A DNA stretch of 64,000 nucleotides from Sphingobium sp. SCG-1 (GTDB lineage Bacteria > Pseudomonadota > Alphaproteobacteria > Sphingomonadales > Sphingomonadaceae). Below, in pieces: positions 46,993 through 55,980 of the stretch (the stretch's first letter is position 1; every line of letters begins with the position of its first letter). Under the pieces are notes generated by a model. The model searched no databases and was not told where the DNA came from. It saw only the letters and a program-made list of their open reading frames with translations. The translations under genes and the position numbers were made by a program. Location: contig NZ_CP026372.1 in the NCBI RefSeq assembly GCF_002953135.1, positions 310,001 to 374,000 on the forward strand, read 5' to 3'.

Positions 46993-48524
46993 TGCGGACC
47001 CGATCCATCTCGCTACGCCTGGCGATCATGTTCGGCCTCGCGACGGCCCTAGTGTCGCTGATTGCGAGCGTCGGGCTCTTCATGCAGCAGTCGGCGGAGT
47101 TCAGCAGACACAGCCGGGAGGAGTTGCACGGCAGGTATATTATCATAGCACGCATGGCTGCATCCAACGAAGGTCATGGCGGATGGCGGCGCCTCACCGG
47201 AAAACTGGCTGACTTTGAAGCCACCGATCGCGGCTTGCATTTCGTAACGGACAGCAGGAATCCCTCTTTCCGCTTTGGCACCAGCCTTTTGGCGCAGGCG
47301 CAGTTCGCACGCGCAAATAACGGCCATGACACAATAGATTTTGGCGGCCGGACTTACTCGACATTTGCCGGAACCATCCCTGCCAAACAGCAGCGGCCGG
47401 AAACTCGTCTCATTATCGCCCTCGATCAGGAACCTTTGCATCAGGCCCGGAGGACACTTGCCCTTGGTATCATCGGCACATCGCTGTTGACCATCATAGC
47501 GGTGTCCGGACTTGGCTGGTGGATCGCACGCCGGGGCCTTGAGCCTGCCGATCGCCTTTCCACGCACGCCCAACGGCTCGGAGAGGGCGATCTGGCGCTA
47601 AGATTGCCGACTGACGGACTGCCATCTGAGCTGGAAGGTCTTGTGCTGTCCTTCAATGATGCGCTCGGTCGCCTCCACCAGTCCCATCAGAAACTGTCCG
47701 ACTTCAATGCCGATGTCGCGCACGAACTCAGGACACCGCTCACCAACCTGATCGGAGAAACCGAACTGGCGCTCGCGCGGGAGCGTTCTCGGGACGAGTT
47801 GGCGCGAGTGCTGCGATCAAATCTGGAGGATCTGAACCGCCTTCGCACGATCATCAACGACATGCTTTTTCTCGCCCGCGCCGACGCTGGCGGTATTGTC
47901 AGCAACCTGGTGCTGGTGGACCTGGCAGCCGAGTGCAAGCGGACTACGGAGTTCATGGAAGTTCTCTTCGAAGAGAGCGAAACGACCGTCAGCATTGAGG
48001 GGCAGGCGACATGCTGCATCGAGCGAGCCCTGTTCGGCCGTGCCTTGGCCAATCTGCTCGACAATGCGATACGCCATGGCGCCGCGAAGGGGCCTGTGCT
48101 CGTCAGGGTGGAGACACTGGACGACGAGGTTGCTGTGAGCGTGACCAACTCGGGTCCACCGATTCCCGAGTCCGCGCTCCCGCGTATCTTCGATCGCTTC
48201 TATTGTGCCGACCCATCGCGCCGGTCCGATGGCCACACGCACGGCCTCGGCCTCGCGATCGTCAAGGCTGTTGCCCGGATGCATGGCGGTGGTGTCAGCG
48301 CCGTGAACGGCGTCGACAACGTGACGATCGGCTTCACGATAGCGCGCAGAATCGGTGTTGGCGCTTATCAACCCGCGCGTTCGGGGGCGCAGGACGCCCC
48401 GAGCGAAGTCCTGCTTCGCGGCTTGAGCGGCAAACGACATCTGGCGCGGAACGGGCAGCGTCCGGCGCGCCGACTTTTCGATATTTCTCACTTCCATTTG
48501 CGAAGGAAAAGGGCATCCCCATGA
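46989..48524 (+). CDS. CusS-like sensor histidine kinase
   Basis: A 511-residue inner-membrane kinase. Two helices (about 11-31 and 157-179) flank a periplasmic sensor of about 125 residues; a HAMP linker follows. The phospho-acceptor is His245 in ADVAHELRTPL, the N box is NLLDNAIRHG and the G box is HGLGLAIVKAVARMHGG. The catalytic domain ends near residue 452, and about 60 more residues, rich in Arg and Ala, follow with no recognised fold. The last codons overlap the ATG of a 27-codon frame that leads into paoA. Confidence 0.92.
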   Translation: MMRTRSISLRLAIMFGLATALVSLIASVGLFMQQSAEFSRHSREELHGRYIIIARMAASNEGHGGWRRLTGKLADFEATDRGLHFVTDSRNPSFRFGTSLLAQAQFARANNGHDTIDFGGRTYSTFAGTIPAKQQRPETRLIIALDQEPLHQARRTLALGIIGTSLLTIIAVSGLGWWIARRGLEPADRLSTHAQRLGEGDLALRLPTDGLPSELEGLVLSFNDALGRLHQSHQKLSDFNADVAHELRTPLTNLIGETELALARERSRDELARVLRSNLEDLNRLRTIINDMLFLARADAGGIVSNLVLVDLAAECKRTTEFMEVLFEESETTVSIEGQATCCIERALFGRALANLLDNAIRHGAAKGPVLVRVETLDDEVAVSVTNSGPPIPESALPRIFDRFYCADPSRRSDGHTHGLGLAIVKAVARMHGGGVSAVNGVDNVTIGFTIARRIGVGAYQPARSGAQDAPSEVLLRGLSGKRHLARNGQRPARRLFDISHFHLRRKRASP

Positions 48525-48604
48525 CTATAAATCTCGTGAAGCTCCAAGTTCTTCAACTCTCCTTCAGGCAGCTGATAGACGCTTCGATAGGAGCCGGACT
48601 GTGA
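48521..48604 (+). CDS. 27-residue coupling reading frame between kinase and paoA
   Basis: An ATG at 48521 shares ATGA with the kinase stop and its own TGA at 48602-48604 shares GTGA with the paoA start. AGGG stands seven bases before the ATG. The predicted peptide is hydrophobic-amphipathic, beginning MTINLVKLQVLQ. It could be a coupling leader that carries ribosomes from kinase to paoA. It may also be chance, because this frame is open for some 500 bases upstream inside the kinase gene. Confidence 0.4.
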   Translation: MTINLVKLQVLQLSFRQLIDASIGAGL

Positions 48605-49236
48605 GGCCGCCGCAGGATCCGCCACGGCCCGAGAGCATGACCGGAGCCGTCAGCCGCCGCGATGTTCTGGAAGCCGGCGCCGCCGCCCCGCTTGTGGGGA
48701 TGGCCTTGGCCGACGGTGCACAGGCGCAGGAGACAGGCCCGGCCAAATTGCCGGAGAATGGCATTACCGTCCCTATCGCCACGCGCATCAACGGCCGTGC
48801 AGTCAAGCTTGAAGTCGACGCAAGGGCCTCGCTCCTTGACACCCTGCGGGAACGGCTGGCGCTGACTGGCGCGAAGAAAGGCTGCGATCATGGGCAATGC
48901 GGCGCCTGTACGGTTCACATCGACGGCCGCCGCGTGGCATCCTGCTTGACGATGGCAGCAAAGGCCAACGGACGGGAAGTCACCACCATCGAGGGCATTG
49001 CCGATGGCGAGGCGCTGCACCCGATGCAGCAGGCCTTCATCGACCACGATGCGTTGCAATGCGGTTATTGCACGCCGGGGCAGATCATGGCGGCGATCGC
49101 CTGCGTGCGCGAAGGGCACGCCACGTCGCGCGATCAGATCCGCGAGTATCTGAGCGGCAATATCTGCCGCTGCGGCGCCTACGTGGGCATCGTCGCCGCG
49201 GTCGAACAGGCTGCTGCCCAGATGAAGGAGGCCTGA
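48601..49236 (+). CDS. paoA: aldehyde oxidoreductase, [2Fe-2S] subunit (PaoA/YagT-like)
   Basis: A 211-residue iron-sulfur subunit of a periplasmic molybdenum aldehyde dehydrogenase. The N terminus has a twin-arginine motif (SRRDVL) followed by a hydrophobic stretch, so the folded heterotrimer should travel by Tat. The plant-type 2Fe-2S cluster is in GCDHGQCGACTVH with a later Cys, and the second cluster in QCGYCTPGQ and NICRCGAY. The start is GTG at 48601, seven bases after AGGAG. It is the first of three subunit genes in the same order as E. coli paoABC. Confidence 0.92.
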   Translation: MRPPQDPPRPESMTGAVSRRDVLEAGAAAPLVGMALADGAQAQETGPAKLPENGITVPIATRINGRAVKLEVDARASLLDTLRERLALTGAKKGCDHGQCGACTVHIDGRRVASCLTMAAKANGREVTTIEGIADGEALHPMQQAFIDHDALQCGYCTPGQIMAAIACVREGHATSRDQIREYLSGNICRCGAYVGIVAAVEQAAAQMKEA

Positions 49237-49239
49237 CTC

Positions 49240-50241
49240 GTGCAACCACTCCAATATACGCGTGTCCAAACCGCTGCCGAAGCCGTGCAGGCATTCTCCG
49301 GCGCTAGCGGGCAGGCGCGCTACATCGCTGGCGGCACCACCTTGTATGACCTGATGAAGCTTGGTGTCGAGCGGCCCACTCACCTTATCGACATCGCCGA
49401 CCTGGAAGGCTCCACCCGGATCGAGACACAAGGCGACCGGCTGTTCTTCGGTGCTGGCGCCCGGATGGCCGACGTGGCCGAACATGAGGTCGTCCGTCGC
49501 GACTATCCGGTGTTGGCGCAGAGTTTGTCGAAAGCCGCCTCACAGCAATTGCGTAACATGGCGAGTGTGGGCGGCAACCTCATGCAGCGGACGCGCTGCC
49601 TGTATTTCCGCAACGGCGCGGGGGGCATCTATCCCTGCAACAAGCGCGAGCCTGGATCGGGCTGCGCTGCAATCGGCGGCCTCGACCGCGGTCAGGCGGT
49701 ATTGGGGACAAGTTCCTCCTGCACCGCCGTCTCACCGGGAGACTGGCCGGTGGCGCTAACGGCGCTAGACGCGGTAGTTGAGGTGCTCGGGCCGAGTGGC
49801 ATTCGCATGGTTCCGATCGTCGACTTTTATCGACTGCCAGAAGCAACGCCGCACATCGAGTTCAACCTTACTCCCGGAGAGGTGGTCACCGGTATCTCGG
49901 TGCCGAAGACAAAAGCCGGCCGCCGCTCTACCTACCATAAAATCCGTGACCGTGAGTCTTTTGCATTTGCTTTGGCTTCGGCGGCTGTCGCGCTTTCGAT
50001 GGATGGTGACCGGATCGAGCGTGCACATATCGCAATAGGTGGCATGGTCACACGTCCCTGGCGGGCGCTGGAAACGGAGGCGCAGCTTGAAGGGCAACGT
50101 CTGACCTATGACCATGCGATTGCCGCAGCCCGTGCGGCGTTCGCCACGGCCCGAGCCGGGTCGCAAAATGGTTTCAAGATCGAACTTGGCGCCCGCACGC
50201 TGGCGGATGCCATCATGATCGCTGCAGGAAGGAGCGCATGA
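49240..50241 (+). CDS. paoB: aldehyde oxidoreductase, FAD subunit (PaoB/YagS-like)
   Basis: A 333-residue FAD-binding subunit of the xanthine-dehydrogenase family. The FAD motif region is ARYIAGGTTLYDLMKLG, and NMASVGGNLMQRTRC contacts the flavin. TRCLYFRN, PCNKREPGSGCAAIGG supply cysteines like those of the extra [4Fe-4S] cluster reported for PaoB. It passes electrons from the 2Fe-2S subunit to an acceptor. The start is GTG at 49240 with AAGGAGG eight or so bases upstream. It overlaps paoC by four bases (ATGA). Confidence 0.92.
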   Translation: MQPLQYTRVQTAAEAVQAFSGASGQARYIAGGTTLYDLMKLGVERPTHLIDIADLEGSTRIETQGDRLFFGAGARMADVAEHEVVRRDYPVLAQSLSKAASQQLRNMASVGGNLMQRTRCLYFRNGAGGIYPCNKREPGSGCAAIGGLDRGQAVLGTSSSCTAVSPGDWPVALTALDAVVEVLGPSGIRMVPIVDFYRLPEATPHIEFNLTPGEVVTGISVPKTKAGRRSTYHKIRDRESFAFALASAAVALSMDGDRIERAHIAIGGMVTRPWRALETEAQLEGQRLTYDHAIAAARAAFATARAGSQNGFKIELGARTLADAIMIAAGRSA

Positions 50242-52400
50242 TGCCTCTCGAACAAAATCCTGATCGTCCCCGCTTCGATGCACGGGACAAGGTGTTGGGC
50301 AAGGCCCTGTTTGCAGCCGATCGGCAGGTTCCCGGACTGCTTCACGCCATGACGGTTCCCGCAACCATTGCCAAAGGTGACATCGAGTCGATCGACACGG
50401 AAGCCGCCTCACGTATTCCGGGCGTCATCCGGATATTCACCTGGCGCGACTTTACTGACCTCGCCGAAACGCCGGCCAGCAGAGGGGGTGGGGGGCAGAA
50501 GCCAGGTTATCAGCCGATGAAGCGTCCATCGGTTCGCCACCGGGGGGAGCCGGTCGCGCTTGTGGTCGCCGAAACGTTAGAGGCGGCCATCGAGGGCGCC
50601 GAGACCGTCCGCCCTTACTATCGACCGGCTGCATTCGCCGCTTGGCACGACCAACCGGGGGCCGAACGGGAACCCTTCGCGGTCGACGAAGAGGCTGGCG
50701 ACGCACAGGCCGCGTTCGATGCTGCGGCGCACAAGATAGACGTTCGCTATCTTCACCCTCAGCAGCATCACAATGCAATGGAGATGATTTCGACAACGGC
50801 TGCGTTCGTCGATGGCAAGATCGTCGTTATGGAAGGCACACAGAACGCAGCCGCCTTGAAGTCGGGCCTTGCGGCCGTGCTGGGTGTAGAGCCGGATATG
50901 CTGGAGGGGAGCAGCCCCTATCTGGGTGGCGGTTTCGGGCAGAAGAACGGGCTGCAGGTGCAGAGCGCGCTCGTCGTCAAAGCAGCGATGCTGCTGAAGC
51001 GTCCGGTCAAGCTCGTCATGCCACGCGCCCAGCTTTTCCACACCGCCACCCATCGGCCTTACAGCGGCCATCGCATGCGGATCGGGGCTACGCCGCAAGG
51101 AAAGCTGCAAGCGGTTCTCTACGACACTGAGCAACAGAATAGCCGCTATGACCAGTATGGCGGCGCGCACGGCGAGCATGTCAGCCGAATGTATTCAACA
51201 CCGAATTGGCGATCGACAAATTGTCGCATCCGCGTGGACGCGCAGCCAGTGGCGCACCAGCGGGCACCGCACGAACACCCGTCCAGCTATGCCACCGAAT
51301 GCGCCTATGATGAATTGGCCTATTCACTCGGCGTCGACCCGGTCGCGTTCCGGCTAGCGAATGATGCGCTAAAAGATCCTATCGACGGCAAACCTTATTC
51401 GACACGCCGGCTTGCGGACTGCCTGCGGCGCGGTGCGGCGCTGTTCGACTGGGAAAGGCGCAAGTCCGAACCCCGGTCGATGCGGACCAAGGACGGACGA
51501 CTCGTGGGACTGGGTGTCGCTGCCGGGGCTTACGCCGCCAGAACGAGACCTTCCGTGGCACGCCTCAGGCTGCGCGCAGACGGCACCACCCGCATTGCCA
51601 TAAGTGGTCACGAGATGGGTCAGGGAATGCGCAGTGTGGTGGCCGCCGAGCTTATCAACATATTGCAGATCGATCCCGCCCGCCTGACCATTGAACTGGG
51701 TGAAACCGCAGCCGCCCCGCAGAGCCTGACTGCCGGTTCCTGGGGCTGCTCCAGCGCTGCGCCTGCGGTACGTGCGGTTGCGCTGAAAATGCGTGAGCAA
51801 CTGGTGGCACTTGTCGGCCCCCAGGAGGCCGAAGGGCCTGCGCACGCAGTGCTTGCGCGAGCGCGACGCCCGTTTCTTGACGTCGAGTTGCCACAAGCTT
51901 CGCCGGGCGGCGCTTCAGCAGGCGGTGGGGCATCGGGCGGTCCAGGTGGTGGAGATCCGCCGTTCAGCGCATGGAGCTGGATAGCCCATTTCGCTGAGGT
52001 ACATGTCGAAACGACGACCGGCCGGGTGCGAGTTTCGCGTGTTGTCAGCGTGGCCGATTGCGGACGTGTGATGAACCATCGCACGGCGGCGAGCCAGGTT
52101 CGGGGTGGCGTTGTCTGGGGTGTCGGTGCGGCGCTCCGTGAGATCGGCGAGGTCGATCCACGTTTCGGGCGAGTTCTCAACAACGATCTGGCCGACTATA
52201 TCGTGCCGGTTAACGCCGATATTGGCGACATCGAAGTTGAATTGCTCGATCAGCCGGACACGGCTCTCAATATCTCAGGCGCCAAGGGTGTTGGAGAGGT
52301 TGCCATGGTTGGAGCCACGGCCGCGATTGTGAATGCCGTCTATCATGCTACCGGCAAGCGCATACGACATCTACCGATCCGCGTTGAAGACTTGCTCTAA
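50238..52400 (+). CDS. paoC: aldehyde oxidoreductase, molybdenum subunit (PaoC/YagR-like)
   Basis: A 720-residue catalytic subunit holding the molybdopterin cytosine dinucleotide cofactor. RFDARDKVLGKALFAADRQV is the domain start; GGGFGQKNG and the GHEMGQGMRSVVAAE segment line the cofactor, and the catalytic Glu lies in ISGAKGVGEVAMVGA. A Gly-rich loop is seen at about residues 555-575 (GGASAGGGASGGPGGG). Expected role: oxidise aldehydes, often aromatic, to acids in the periplasm. No paoD/XdhC-like cofactor-loading gene follows; the next gene is a convergent thiolase, so that factor must be elsewhere. Confidence 0.93.
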   Translation: MMPLEQNPDRPRFDARDKVLGKALFAADRQVPGLLHAMTVPATIAKGDIESIDTEAASRIPGVIRIFTWRDFTDLAETPASRGGGGQKPGYQPMKRPSVRHRGEPVALVVAETLEAAIEGAETVRPYYRPAAFAAWHDQPGAEREPFAVDEEAGDAQAAFDAAAHKIDVRYLHPQQHHNAMEMISTTAAFVDGKIVVMEGTQNAAALKSGLAAVLGVEPDMLEGSSPYLGGGFGQKNGLQVQSALVVKAAMLLKRPVKLVMPRAQLFHTATHRPYSGHRMRIGATPQGKLQAVLYDTEQQNSRYDQYGGAHGEHVSRMYSTPNWRSTNCRIRVDAQPVAHQRAPHEHPSSYATECAYDELAYSLGVDPVAFRLANDALKDPIDGKPYSTRRLADCLRRGAALFDWERRKSEPRSMRTKDGRLVGLGVAAGAYAARTRPSVARLRLRADGTTRIAISGHEMGQGMRSVVAAELINILQIDPARLTIELGETAAAPQSLTAGSWGCSSAAPAVRAVALKMREQLVALVGPQEAEGPAHAVLARARRPFLDVELPQASPGGASAGGGASGGPGGGDPPFSAWSWIAHFAEVHVETTTGRVRVSRVVSVADCGRVMNHRTAASQVRGGVVWGVGAALREIGEVDPRFGRVLNNDLADYIVPVNADIGDIEVELLDQPDTALNISGAKGVGEVAMVGATAAIVNAVYHATGKRIRHLPIRVEDLL

Positions 52401-52597
52401 GATATCACTGCTGCGGTCAATGTGATGACGGGAAGATGTAGCGATGATAGTATCATTTACAGGTTCAAGACGGAGCCAGCAGGCAACACGCGCTCGTCGT
52501 CGAGCGCGTGTTGCACCGTGGTTTATATGGCCTTTGTCGTGTAACTACGGCGCCGGGAAATTTCGCCACCACTGATTATCCAATCCGGTAGCTGACG

Positions 52598-53770
52598 TTA
52601 CAGCACCTCGAACAGGCCGGCTGCTCCCATGCCGCCGCCGATGCACATGGTAATGACCACGTGACGGGCGCCTCGCTTTTTACCCTCGATCAACGCGTGG
52701 CCGACCATGCGCGCGCCGGACATGCCATAAGGATGGCCGATCGAAATCGCGCCTCCACTGACATTCAGCTTCTCGTCGGGGATACCCAGTTGCTCCTGAC
52801 AGTACAGAACCTGAACCGCGAAAGCCTCATTCAATTCCCAAAGATCGACATCGTTTACGCCCAGCCCAAAGCGCGACAGCAATCTGGGCACTGCAAAGAC
52901 CGGACCAATGCCCATCTCGTCGGGTTCGGTACCTGCCACTGCCATACCGATATAGCGGCCGATCGGCGAAAGGCCGCGTTTCGCAGCGAATGCGGCGTCC
53001 ATGACGACGCAGGCTGAAGCGCCGTCGGACAACTGGGAAGCATTGCCGGCGGTAATTACGCCGCCGTCCACTATCGTTTTAAGTGAAGCAAGACCTTCCG
53101 CAGTGGTATCCGGCCGATTGCCCTCATCCTTGGATAACGTGATGTCTTTACGCGAAGTTTCACCCGTATTCTTATCGGCCACTGCCATCGTCGCGGTGAC
53201 GGGGACAATCTCCTGGTCAAAGGCACCGGCAGCTTGCGCCTTTGCCGTCAGCAACTGCGAACGAAGTCCATAAGCATCCTGCCGCTCGCGTGAGATGCCA
53301 TAACGCTTGGCAACGACCTCGGCGGTCTGCAGCATCGGCATATAGATGTCAGGCACCATAGCGAGCAGTTCAGGATCACGGTCAACCCGCAAGTCGGGCG
53401 TCTGCACCGTCGAAATAGATTCGACACCGCCGGCGACAACGACATCCATCCGGTCGACAATCACCTGCTTGGCAGCCGTCGCTATGGCCATCAGGCCTGA
53501 CGAGCATTGCCGGTCGATTGTCATGCCGGCCACCGTGGCTGGCAGACCAGCGCGCAAGGCGGCGGTGCGACCGATCGTATGCTGCGTACCCTGCGGCAGC
53601 GCCGCGCCGAAGACGAGATCGTCAATTTCGGACGGATCAATGCCTGAACGCTCTACGGCCGCGCGGATCGCGTGGGCGGCAAGAGTGGGGGCAGGGGTGG
53701 CGTTGAAGGCGCCGCGATAAGCTCGGCCGATAGGCGTACGGGCGGTGGAAACGATAACGGCATCGCGCAT
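52598..53770 (-). CDS. acetyl-CoA acetyltransferase/3-ketoacyl-CoA thiolase
   Basis: A 390-residue thiolase, the last beta-oxidation step. The acyl-carrying Cys89 is in IDRQCSSGLMA; the His and the second Cys are in AISIGHPYGMSGAR and TMCIGGGMGAAG. An AGGAG site lies six bases before the ATG at 53770. It is the last gene of the long minus-strand operon, 21 bases after the MaoC gene. A 197-base spacer separates it from paoC. Confidence 0.94.
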   Translation of the reverse strand: MRDAVIVSTARTPIGRAYRGAFNATPAPTLAAHAIRAAVERSGIDPSEIDDLVFGAALPQGTQHTIGRTAALRAGLPATVAGMTIDRQCSSGLMAIATAAKQVIVDRMDVVVAGGVESISTVQTPDLRVDRDPELLAMVPDIYMPMLQTAEVVAKRYGISRERQDAYGLRSQLLTAKAQAAGAFDQEIVPVTATMAVADKNTGETSRKDITLSKDEGNRPDTTAEGLASLKTIVDGGVITAGNASQLSDGASACVVMDAAFAAKRGLSPIGRYIGMAVAGTEPDEMGIGPVFAVPRLLSRFGLGVNDVDLWELNEAFAVQVLYCQEQLGIPDEKLNVSGGAISIGHPYGMSGARMVGHALIEGKKRGARHVVITMCIGGGMGAAGLFEVL

Positions 53771-53791
53771 GATGTTCTCCTGAAAAAATTA

Positions 53792-54244
53792 TCAAATGAA
53801 AAGTTGGGAAAGCCATAAAGCGGTCAGTGCTGGCTTCTCGATATGTTCGATTTCGACGCAAACCTCGTGGCTCTGCTGGAACTGGCCTGGACGCTTCTCT
53901 TCGATGCCCGTGAGTGTGAAGCTGCCGCGAATGCGGCTTCCGGCCCGCACGGGATGAATAAACCGGACTCGGTCGAACCCGTAGTTGACGGACATCTTGG
54001 CCTCGATGAGATCACCATCAGCGATCACCGCCTGAAGCTTGGGCAATAATGAAAGTGTAAGGAAGCCGTGCGCGACTGTGCCCTCAAACGGGGTCCCAGC
54101 GGCGCGAACCGGATCGACGTGGATGAATTGATGATCGGAGGTTGCATCCGCGAAGCGGTCGATCATCGATTGATCTACGGTAATCCAACCCGAGCGACGC
54201 GGGATTGCAATTTCAGCGCGAAGAGCGTCCACCCCCGTGCTCAT
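53792..54244 (-). CDS. MaoC-like hotdog hydratase
   Basis: A 150-residue single-hotdog protein of the NodN/MaoC enoyl-CoA hydratase group. The hydratase signature is FADATSDHQFIHVDPVRA followed by FEGTVAHGFLTLSLLP, with Asp and His catalytic. It would hydrate an unsaturated acyl-CoA that is unsuited to the crotonase domain of the FadJ-like protein. Its start overlaps the stop of the acyl-CoA dehydrogenase gene by four bases. Confidence 0.9.
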   Translation of the reverse strand: MSTGVDALRAEIAIPRRSGWITVDQSMIDRFADATSDHQFIHVDPVRAAGTPFEGTVAHGFLTLSLLPKLQAVIADGDLIEAKMSVNYGFDRVRFIHPVRAGSRIRGSFTLTGIEEKRPGQFQQSHEVCVEIEHIEKPALTALWLSQLFI

Positions 54245-55980
54245 GCCAGCACGGCATCCGGAACGTCCCGGACGAGAGTGCTATGGCGGCCGACAATGGC
54301 AAGCCAAGTGCGTGCCTGTGGCAGTTCAGACTCGAAGAAGAAGCGGCAGGCGTAGCGAAGCCCGTCATGTAAGGCAGCACTGGCTTGGGACTGCCCAAGT
54401 AGCGCCTGATCGAGCCAGAGCCAAGCGACCACACCATGACCAAAAGCCCGCAGGAATAGCGTAGCGTCATCATAAGCTTCAGGTTGCTGGCGGCTACGCA
54501 AGCCTGCGATGACTTCGTCAGCATAGCGCCAGAAATCGAGCAAATCTGTGGCGAGCGATTGCCACTCAGGCCGTTCCTGACCCCTGGCCGCAGTAGCGGT
54601 GATCCGGTCACGCAGCAGGGCAAGAGAGCGCCCATCGGACAGCAGGATCTTGCGGCCAAGGAGATCGATGCCCTGTATCCCTGTGGTGCCTTCGTGGATC
54701 GGGTTCAATCGGTTGTCACGCCAAAGCTGCTCAACATCAAAGTCGCGTGTATAGCCGTAGCCGCCATGAACTTGGATCGCGAGGTCATTGGCGATTAGTC
54801 CAAATTCAGACGGCCAGGTTTTTGCGACAGGTGTAAGAAGTGCAAGCAGGCTTTCTGAGTCCGCATCGCCCTTGTCCACGAGGTCGGCACAAAAAAGACA
54901 GAGCGCCAACGCTCCCTCAGCATAGATTTTCTGTTGCAAGAGCATCCGACGTACATCGGGATGGCTGAGAATAGGCAGTGGTGCGCCTTTTTTAGTGCCG
55001 GCCGCGCGTCCCTGTGTTCGCTCACGTGCATAACGGGCCGATTGACGAAAACCGCGATAAGCGAGCGCGGTCGCGCCCATCCCTACCGAGATGCGTGCTT
55101 CGTTCATCATCATGAACATTTGAGCAAGCCCTTGCCCTTCAGCACCGATGCGCCAGCCGATAGCGCCCTGGTCTTCGCCGAAGTTGAGCAGGCAGTTGGA
55201 AGTGCCCCGGAACCCCATCTTGTGATTAAGGCCCGCGACCGCGATGTCGTTACGGTCCCCGTCGGACAACAATTTAGGTACTATGAAGAGCGAAATGCCC
55301 TTCGATCCTTCAGGCAGGCTGCCGTCGTCATGCACAATTTTGGCAAGAACGAGATGTATGATGTTCTCGCTCGCATCCTGATCTCCCCCCGATATCCACA
55401 TCTTGTTGCCAAAAAGACGGTAGCGTACACCAAGGCCATCTTCGCCGTCGGCGACAGCTCGGGTTCGGATGTCTCCGAGACTTGACCCCGCTTGCGGCTC
55501 CGACAAGCACATCGTCCCAAACCAGCGACCTTCGATCTGAGGGCGAGCAAAGCTGTCGATTTGCGCAGCTGTTCCAAATGTCGCGATCAGGCGAGCATTG
55601 GCGGACGTGAGCATCGGGTAGCCGGCAGTCGAGATATTGGCGGCGGCGAAATTGCCGTAGATAGCGAGCGAAGCTGCAAAAGGTAGACCAAGGCCACCGA
55701 GTTCCTCGGAAAAACTTGCGCCGAACAGCCCGAGTTCTGCGTAGCTCTGCAGTGCCTGACGTATTGCGGGCAGAATATGGACGCCGTCCCCATCGAGCTG
55801 CGGCTCCTCGATGTCTGCCTGCCGATAATGCGGAAGGAACACGTCTGCCGCCAGGCGCTGAGCCGTATCAATGGCAGCCGTAAGAGCTTCCCGGTCTTCA
55901 GGCTGGCCGACGCCTAGCCAGTCGAACAACTGAAAGGAAAGCAACTCTTGCGGCAGCAGCACGTCGGCGGCTGCCGTCAT
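54241..55980 (-). CDS. long acyl-CoA dehydrogenase with C-terminal extension
   Basis: A 579-residue flavoprotein of the FadE/DMSP-CoA-type group. Middle-domain motifs are GTMCLSEPQAGSSLGDIRT and the FAD contacts MWISGGDQD. The catalytic Glu is retained in IHEGTTGIQG after VHGGYGYTRDFDVEQLWRD. About 160 residues of helical C-terminal domain follow, typical of this long subfamily. It is translationally coupled (four-base overlaps) to the dehydrogenase before it and to MaoC after it. Confidence 0.92.
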   Translation of the reverse strand: MTAAADVLLPQELLSFQLFDWLGVGQPEDREALTAAIDTAQRLAADVFLPHYRQADIEEPQLDGDGVHILPAIRQALQSYAELGLFGASFSEELGGLGLPFAASLAIYGNFAAANISTAGYPMLTSANARLIATFGTAAQIDSFARPQIEGRWFGTMCLSEPQAGSSLGDIRTRAVADGEDGLGVRYRLFGNKMWISGGDQDASENIIHLVLAKIVHDDGSLPEGSKGISLFIVPKLLSDGDRNDIAVAGLNHKMGFRGTSNCLLNFGEDQGAIGWRIGAEGQGLAQMFMMMNEARISVGMGATALAYRGFRQSARYARERTQGRAAGTKKGAPLPILSHPDVRRMLLQQKIYAEGALALCLFCADLVDKGDADSESLLALLTPVAKTWPSEFGLIANDLAIQVHGGYGYTRDFDVEQLWRDNRLNPIHEGTTGIQGIDLLGRKILLSDGRSLALLRDRITATAARGQERPEWQSLATDLLDFWRYADEVIAGLRSRQQPEAYDDATLFLRAFGHGVVAWLWLDQALLGQSQASAALHDGLRYACRFFFESELPQARTWLAIVGRHSTLVRDVPDAVLA

